This document shows, in pieces, positions 59,010-64,000 of a stretch of 64,000 nucleotides of DNA (positions within the stretch are counted from its first letter, which is position 1; the number at the start of each line of letters is the position of its first letter). Under the pieces are notes generated by a model. The model saw nothing but the letters and a program-made list of their open reading frames with translations. It did no database searches and was not told the origin of the DNA. The position numbers were made by a program, and so were the translations under genes. This stretch comes from CBDEVH01 sp965243565 (GTDB lineage: Bacteria > Pseudomonadota > Gammaproteobacteria > Tethybacterales > Persebacteraceae), in assembly GCA_965243565.1 (NCBI GenBank), contig OZ251571.1, positions 1-64,000 of the forward strand, given 5' to 3'.

Positions 59010-60256
59010 CAGATATCCTCCAAACCCAATGGGGGTAAGAAATCTTCAGTAAGGACATTGTTTTGATACATCGCACGCATTAACTCTTCTGTTGACATCC
59101 AACCAACTATATCATCAAACTCTTCAATGCCTGGACTTCTGTCAGTAAATGGCCTTGTAACAAAACCATTGGCTTTTGCGGTCGCATCACTAGGCGCTAC
59201 TACTGGGCAATTAAAGCCAACCGTTATACCGTTTATATCAACTATGGTATTTATTGGATTTAACCAAAACGCGTTTTGTCGTTCATCTTCGTTTTCAAGG
59301 GGAACTTGACGACAAAGCATCGATGCTGCTCCATCAGACGATATACCGCTACTGTTAACAGCGCCATGCCCATTTCTGCCATGCGATAAAATAACAAATG
59401 GAACGCCTATGTCAATATTGTTGGCTTGCATTCGTGCAAAAACAGGAGTGCCTGAAGGCAATTCACCAACCCGGACAGTCTGAGAATCTGCTAAAACATT
59501 ACCCACAATTAGTGAAACCGCCACGGTATCACGCGAACACGGTGTTTGTTCACAAATAATATTGGTGCTGTTTTCACTGTCCAAATTATTCCCCCAAATA
59601 TTCGCCACTACACCCGCCCCTGTATCTGAAGATCTTAAATTCTGATTAACTGATTTAATCTCTCTTAAAGCAAATGTCTTGTTATTTTCCTCATATAGAT
59701 TCATCGGGCGAGTATAGTAAACATCATTCGACTGCATACTTTCATCAAAACCGAGTGCCTCATTTGAAAAATTATAATCAACTCGATAGGTATAATAATT
59801 GCCCCAAGGATCACTTTTAGGAGTGCCCAGCGTACGCCACGGCAACAAACCTTTGCTAACAAAACAATCTCCCCCTTGCTCTAATGGGTAACTCTCAGTT
59901 AGAGAGTTGACAACGAGGGTAACAGCGGTTAATAATGGCCGTCGGTCTTCAAGACCATCACCGGTTATGTCAGGGCAAGGTAAGTAAGGGCGTGAAGCGG
60001 ATGTCTGCCAATCAATTTTATTATTTGCACGGCCATTAACCAACGTGTATGACGGCGTTTTTTTATGAGTAGCATATCCAATGACTGCTTTTTTTATAAT
60101 TTCTATCGTCTGTTTTGCGTCATCGTTTTGCTGTTGTTGGGTAATTTTATAAAAGCTAAGCAATGAATAAAATGTTAATAAAGCCAATACCACTACAGCG
60201 ATGCTTATCTCGACAACTGTAACTCCTTGTTGAAATATTTTCTTCTTCATAATCAT
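59009..60256 (-). CDS. Large pseudopilin-like protein, paralogue 2
   Basis: Second of three paralogues. The prepilin signal is QG-VTVVEISIAVVVLALL, again with Glu at +5. Shared blocks: PYLPCPDITGDGLEDR, GLLPWRTLGTPKSDPWGNYYTYRVD, NFSNEALGFDE and VILSHGRNGHGAVNSSG. 415 residues. Cysteines at CFVSKG, CEQTPC and CRQVP suggest disulfides, fitting an exported protein. ATGA overlaps on both sides show that the cluster is one operon. The second start (MKKKIF) six bases in is as likely as the first. Confidence 0.75.
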   Translation of the reverse strand: MIMKKKIFQQGVTVVEISIAVVVLALLTFYSLLSFYKITQQQQNDDAKQTIEIIKKAVIGYATHKKTPSYTLVNGRANNKIDWQTSASRPYLPCPDITGDGLEDRRPLLTAVTLVVNSLTESYPLEQGGDCFVSKGLLPWRTLGTPKSDPWGNYYTYRVDYNFSNEALGFDESMQSNDVYYTRPMNLYEENNKTFALREIKSVNQNLRSSDTGAGVVANIWGNNLDSENSTNIICEQTPCSRDTVAVSLIVGNVLADSQTVRVGELPSGTPVFARMQANNIDIGVPFVILSHGRNGHGAVNSSGISSDGAASMLCRQVPLENEDERQNAFWLNPINTIVDINGITVGFNCPVVAPSDATAKANGFVTRPFTDRSPGIEEFDDIVGWMSTEELMRAMYQNNVLTEDFLPPLGLEDI

Positions 60257-61365
60257 TCTGGTAAAAATTGCAAACGCTCTATTGGAAAAGCACCACTGCG
60301 TAATAAATAACCCATTAACTCGTTACTTCCTACCCAAATTAAAATATCATCTGGTGCATTAATATTGGCATCTATATTTTTTGATATGGGTGTTTTAACA
60401 AAAATATTTTGCCAAAAATTAGTTGATGAAGGGGTTCCCGTATTACCAGGGCAAATCGTCAGCAAAGGGTGTCCTGACGCATAATAAGCGTTGATTTCTT
60501 CAATCAAATTAATGTGGGCTGATATTGGAAATACACGACAGATGCCTTCACGACTAATCGCTCCTCTGCCATTTTTACCATGTGATAAAACCATAAAAGC
60601 AGCACCATCAACTATACCATCGACACTACTGCTAGTGTTGCCAGAAAATGCTGGAATATTTCTGGTTGGTAGAATAATGTTTATAGGGGTAACAACACCA
60701 ACTAATATGTTTTGTAAGTCATTATTAGGACAGCCATCATTACTGACATCTATAAAACTATCACAAACGATTAACCCAGTATCGTCTTTACTTTGACGCA
60801 AGGCAAAATCATAACGTTGGTCCACATTCAGTACAGGGGGACGACGTCTATCAAATACATCTGCCCGAAAAGTTTCATCCAGGCCAAATAGTTGATTAGA
60901 AAATGACTGATCAACGGCATAAACCAAACGGTTTCCCCATACATCGTTGCCTTTTATGCCCAATGTTTTCCAAGGAAGCAACCCTTTTTGCTCTTGACAA
61001 ACACCTGAGGTTATTAAATCCGTACTTAATACCAGGTTATTTACGTCAGTTACTATTGGCATTCTGTCTTCTAAACCATCGTTATCAACATCTGGGCAAG
61101 GTAAATAAGGACGACCTCGTGAAATATCATAGATTCCACCATCAAAGTATTTAATTTGAATATCTGCGTCTGTTTTGTTTTGCAAGGCATATGCCAATAC
61201 CGCTTCTTTTGCTTGCTCAATGTAGGCTTTCGTTGTGTTAATTTCTTTTCTTTCAAATTGCACCTGCAAAGGTACTAAAGCACCACCCAGCAATAAGCCC
61301 AACACAACCAATGAAATACTTAATTCAACAAGTGAATAGCCTCGCTGATTGATTGAATTAACCAT
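60253..61365 (-). CDS. Large pseudopilin-like protein, paralogue 1
   Basis: First of three paralogues, 370 residues. Prepilin signal RG-YSLVELSISLVVLGLLLG with Glu at +5. Shared blocks: GRPYLPCPDVDNDGLEDR, KGLLPWKTLGIKGNDVWGNRLVYAVD, SFSNQLFGLDE, and MVLSHGKNGRGAISREG. It starts on the stop of the large upstream gene (TAATG). The three paralogues share the same block order, so they arose by duplication, but they have diverged well outside those blocks. Confidence 0.75.
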   Translation of the reverse strand: MVNSINQRGYSLVELSISLVVLGLLLGGALVPLQVQFERKEINTTKAYIEQAKEAVLAYALQNKTDADIQIKYFDGGIYDISRGRPYLPCPDVDNDGLEDRMPIVTDVNNLVLSTDLITSGVCQEQKGLLPWKTLGIKGNDVWGNRLVYAVDQSFSNQLFGLDETFRADVFDRRRPPVLNVDQRYDFALRQSKDDTGLIVCDSFIDVSNDGCPNNDLQNILVGVVTPINIILPTRNIPAFSGNTSSSVDGIVDGAAFMVLSHGKNGRGAISREGICRVFPISAHINLIEEINAYYASGHPLLTICPGNTGTPSSTNFWQNIFVKTPISKNIDANINAPDDILIWVGSNELMGYLLRSGAFPIERLQFLPE

Positions 61366-64000
61366 TAGTTTAGACGTAATGATGCACCGTAAACATAGAC
61401 TCGATCATTGGAACGGGTGATTGCTTTTAGATTTTCATTGACATAACGACGACGGCTACGATAAACATAAATATTATCTCCATCGGTATTTTCTGGATCA
61501 TCTAACCATAAGCATGGATGTCCCAAACTTAATTTTTTGCCAGTGGCATCTTCGTAAACATTTTCGGAAATGCCTTCTTTTATCTGATTAATAGCAATCA
61601 ATTCCCCTGTTTGTCCTTCTACTAGATTAAAAGTGCCGCTTGGGCAAAACGTCCGTTCAAGCGGTGCCAGACTTAAGAAAACCGCTGCTTTAACGTTGGT
61701 TAGCTCTCCACCTCTTTCGCCTATGTTAATTCTTGTACCGATAGGTAGCTTATACGCTGGACGAACAAAAATCATCGTGTCTTCAATTATTGCTTCTGTC
61801 GAATAAGTGGTTTCTAATTCGTCTAGAATGGCAACAGGCGTGCTTAATTGATCTGATATATACGTGCCTAAAATAGGATTTAACAAAGTATTGATAGGCA
61901 GTTCTATTCGATTAGACGCGCCGCCGTCTTGCCTTACTAAACTTCCACCATTAGACAAGCGAATCCATACATTGGTATAAATAGGTGTCGTTGAAAAAGG
62001 AGCCATCGCTTCATGTCTTTCTGATCTTTGATAATGAAGGACACTTCGCCCGCCAATGTCTATTTGGCGCAATCCATCGTTTTGTAAACCCACTTCAATT
62101 TCTTTTTCTAATAATCCAACCGTTAACTTAACTTTTAGACCTTGTAAATTTTTCGCGATATAAGGGTTGGCAGCCAACCATGAACCCGCATCAAGGTTGA
62201 GTGCCTTTGCTTGAGCGCCGTTGGGAAACCTAAAGAAATCACTATTTTGTTTTGGATATTTTGGTCTACCACTAAAGCCATTAATCCGAATAACTGCTGA
62301 ACTAGGGAGGTCAATTCGATGGGCAATTCTTAGTGATTCAAATTCATCACCAAAAGTTTTTTGATTAACACCCGTTGAGTCCAAAGAGGTATTTGATATT
62401 TTTTCAGCACCGAGTTGTTGATAATGTGTTCCCGCTTCTAACCATCGATAAGACAAAGGATTGCCTAACTCAACATCGGTATTATTTTGTACTTGACGAG
62501 CTGGGTACTGTGATTTATTAGTGGGTTCGTAGTTATTTTCACCCGTAAAAGCATCCCTACCATTATGAAAATCCAACAAAAGATCAACAGCAGCAGGGTT
62601 GGCTAAAAAGCCGCGAGTAAAGCTAGCGTCATATCCAGTGGTTGCAAGAACAGGACTAAATCCTACTCCTGTTTTAATGTTAACCCTTGCCACTTCATTA
62701 ATGTTTCCAAAGGTCGATCCTGGTGTTGCAGAAAAAATGGTTTCATCGACAAAAGCTATCGGTTCAACAATACAATTTCCTGCTGATGTTTCAATCAAAG
62801 AAGGTGCAACAGAAAATTTTTCACGATTAATTTCGCCGGCTTCGCCTTGGTATATAAATTTTGCACGTGGACTTATCGCTGGACTAACATCGATTCCAGC
62901 CACTGCATCTCCACCCAAAATTAAATTATAGACTCCTTCGGGTATTCGCGTTGATGGAACAATAATTCTATTGCGAGGATAAATAATACTTCCTGCGTAA
63001 ATCGTTACTAAGGTATTGTCTTCTGTTTTAACAACCGCTGATGGCTGCGGCATAATAACTCGAGGACTTTCTTCCAGATTGTCAAAGTTTGCAGCGTTAA
63101 GTATCTTAATACCTACCCCCAAATCAAAAGCTGCCACTCCATTTAAAATCCCTTGCCACTCTGGTCTATTAAACATAGCGGCACAATCATTGATTCCATT
63201 ACAGTCTCCTGTTTGTGCATCAAACACTGTATTCAATGGAGTCGTATTAAATAATTCCTTAAAGAAAAATGAACGTTCTGAATAAAGTTGCGCCAATGCG
63301 GTTTCATTTTGTGCACTAAAAGGTGGAACTATCGCGCCTGGACCTCCTATGTCAAAATTTGTACCAAATTTTAACTTTTGCTCAGCAATTGGAAAGCCAT
63401 CAATTAACGAATCGGTATTAAAAGCACGGTCTATAAAGAAAAAGAAATCCGTATTTAAAACTACTTGTAACGCTCCGTTGACGTTTCTTTTATCCTCTTG
63501 TATTAGAGCGTTGTTATACTGCACAGGATTAGTCAATGCATTATAGGCTGGGCGAGATTCGGGAGCAAAATCAAAACTGCTTCCAGTACCTGTTGCTATT
63601 ACGCCTAAGGTTATATCTTGACTATAGCTTGCAGAAGGCTCTAAATAGGTGTTGCCAGCAGGGTTCCACGCTGTGCGTAATGCTGTTTTATCTGTCAGTT
63701 GAATAGGAAAAGCCGGCATATTAAACGTTGCTTGCGCAGAAACACCCTTACACATAAAATTATCTATGTATGAATTCTCTGCTTCTCCATTGGTCCAAAT
63801 CGCACCATTCGCATTTTGTGCATAAGAAGCCTCAGAATAGCCGTCTTTAAACGGATGATTGTGAGCATTCCAGCGGAGCCCTTCTGTTGTTACATTGTTT
63901 TCTACAATAACAGGATTCCACCGAGCCGTTACAAGTGAAGATTCGTTGCTGTTAACATCGTGAACTCTAACAATTATAGGTATGTTTGATTTTATAGTAT
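61365..64000 (-). CDS. Very large protein of the pseudopilin cluster, 5' end outside window
   Basis: Not recognised. The frame is open from the window edge, so the first methionine seen (63755) is probably not the start: about 81 more residues are readable upstream, including SNESSLVTARWNP and NGEAENSYIDN. At least 877 residues are present. It is rich in Asn, Thr, Gly and Pro, with repeated beta-strand-like segments (VIRINGF, VWIRLSNGGSLV, YVYRSRRRYVNENL) and few cysteines, like an exported beta-rich adhesin or pilus-tip protein. A CxW-type end, HPCLWLDDPENTDGDN, carries another acidic loop. Its stop overlaps the first pseudopilin start, so it belongs to that operon. Confidence 0.6.
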   Translation of the reverse strand, partial: TIKSNIPIIVRVHDVNSNESSLVTARWNPVIVENNVTTEGLRWNAHNHPFKDGYSEASYAQNANGAIWTNGEAENSYIDNFMCKGVSAQATFNMPAFPIQLTDKTALRTAWNPAGNTYLEPSASYSQDITLGVIATGTGSSFDFAPESRPAYNALTNPVQYNNALIQEDKRNVNGALQVVLNTDFFFFIDRAFNTDSLIDGFPIAEQKLKFGTNFDIGGPGAIVPPFSAQNETALAQLYSERSFFFKELFNTTPLNTVFDAQTGDCNGINDCAAMFNRPEWQGILNGVAAFDLGVGIKILNAANFDNLEESPRVIMPQPSAVVKTEDNTLVTIYAGSIIYPRNRIIVPSTRIPEGVYNLILGGDAVAGIDVSPAISPRAKFIYQGEAGEINREKFSVAPSLIETSAGNCIVEPIAFVDETIFSATPGSTFGNINEVARVNIKTGVGFSPVLATTGYDASFTRGFLANPAAVDLLLDFHNGRDAFTGENNYEPTNKSQYPARQVQNNTDVELGNPLSYRWLEAGTHYQQLGAEKISNTSLDSTGVNQKTFGDEFESLRIAHRIDLPSSAVIRINGFSGRPKYPKQNSDFFRFPNGAQAKALNLDAGSWLAANPYIAKNLQGLKVKLTVGLLEKEIEVGLQNDGLRQIDIGGRSVLHYQRSERHEAMAPFSTTPIYTNVWIRLSNGGSLVRQDGGASNRIELPINTLLNPILGTYISDQLSTPVAILDELETTYSTEAIIEDTMIFVRPAYKLPIGTRINIGERGGELTNVKAAVFLSLAPLERTFCPSGTFNLVEGQTGELIAINQIKEGISENVYEDATGKKLSLGHPCLWLDDPENTDGDNIYVYRSRRRYVNENLKAITRSNDRVYVYGASLRLN

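Noticed and set aside
1..64000. CRISPR arrays, insertion sequences or prophage
   Set aside because: No regularly spaced repeats, transposase or phage structural genes were seen on either strand.

Overview
This window is the chromosome of a gammaproteobacterium with an AT-leaning, tightly packed genome. The evidence is gene order: infC-rpmI-rplT-pheST-ihfA-merR-tRNAPro, cmk-rpsA-ihfB-lapB, surE-pcm-nlpD, pilD-coaE and hisE-tatABC are gammaproteobacterial neighbourhoods. I cannot place the genus. I saw no insertion sequence, prophage, CRISPR array or rRNA. Spacers are short (none above about 225 bases), many genes overlap by 1-14 bases, and several convergent pairs leave no room for a terminator.

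Layout. 1-3 kb (minus): periplasmic DNA ligase LigE (cut by the edge), RidA, a PD-(D/E)XK-like protein and creatinase. 3-8 kb (plus): pyrF-msrA-tadA, an L,D-transpeptidase, an RraA-family protein and acetyl-CoA synthetase. 8-10 kb: a two-gene membrane unit in which a LigE-like domain that has lost its catalytic residues is fused to a MotA/ExbB/ZorA-like channel subunit, followed by a MotB/ZorB-like OmpA protein. 10-19 kb: aceF; fdx-iscX; pilD-coaE; hisBH-mutS-hisE; tatABC. 19.5-25.6 kb (minus): a TctABC tripartite tricarboxylate-type transporter with SauS and SauT, read here as a sulfoacetate uptake and activation operon. 25.8-31.4 kb: H+-pyrophosphatase, NadB with an extra C-terminal Cys-rich domain, a DUF3047 protein and MnmH. 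31.5-45.9 kb: translation, IHF and cell-envelope housekeeping. 46-57.7 kb: a PrpE-type acyl-CoA synthetase, a GNAT enzyme, cytochrome-oxidase assembly genes (DUF2909-like, surf1), dut-ppsA, plsC-gpsA, an unknown membrane protein, selD and nth. 57.7-64 kb (minus): three paralogous large pseudopilins and a very large protein that runs off the edge.

How the genes work together. Several enzymes feed small organic compounds into central metabolism: creatinase (creatine to sarcosine plus urea), SauT/SauS (sulfoacetate to sulfoacetaldehyde), two acyl-CoA synthetases and PEP synthase. Such substrates suit a marine or animal-associated heterotroph (inference). SelD and MnmH together supply selenouridine in tRNA. 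PilD could process the three pseudopilins.

Regulation seen in the sequence. Six genes have a good -10 box ending only 6-8 bases before the start codon and no ribosome binding site, so they are probably translated from leaderless mRNAs. The infC frame can only begin at a non-standard codon, best read as ATA. Two strong palindromes in the Tct/Sau operon, one upstream of tctA and one over a promoter-like -10 before tctC, look like operators.

The item most likely to be new is the pseudo-ligase/MotA fusion with its MotB-like partner at 7938-9891.
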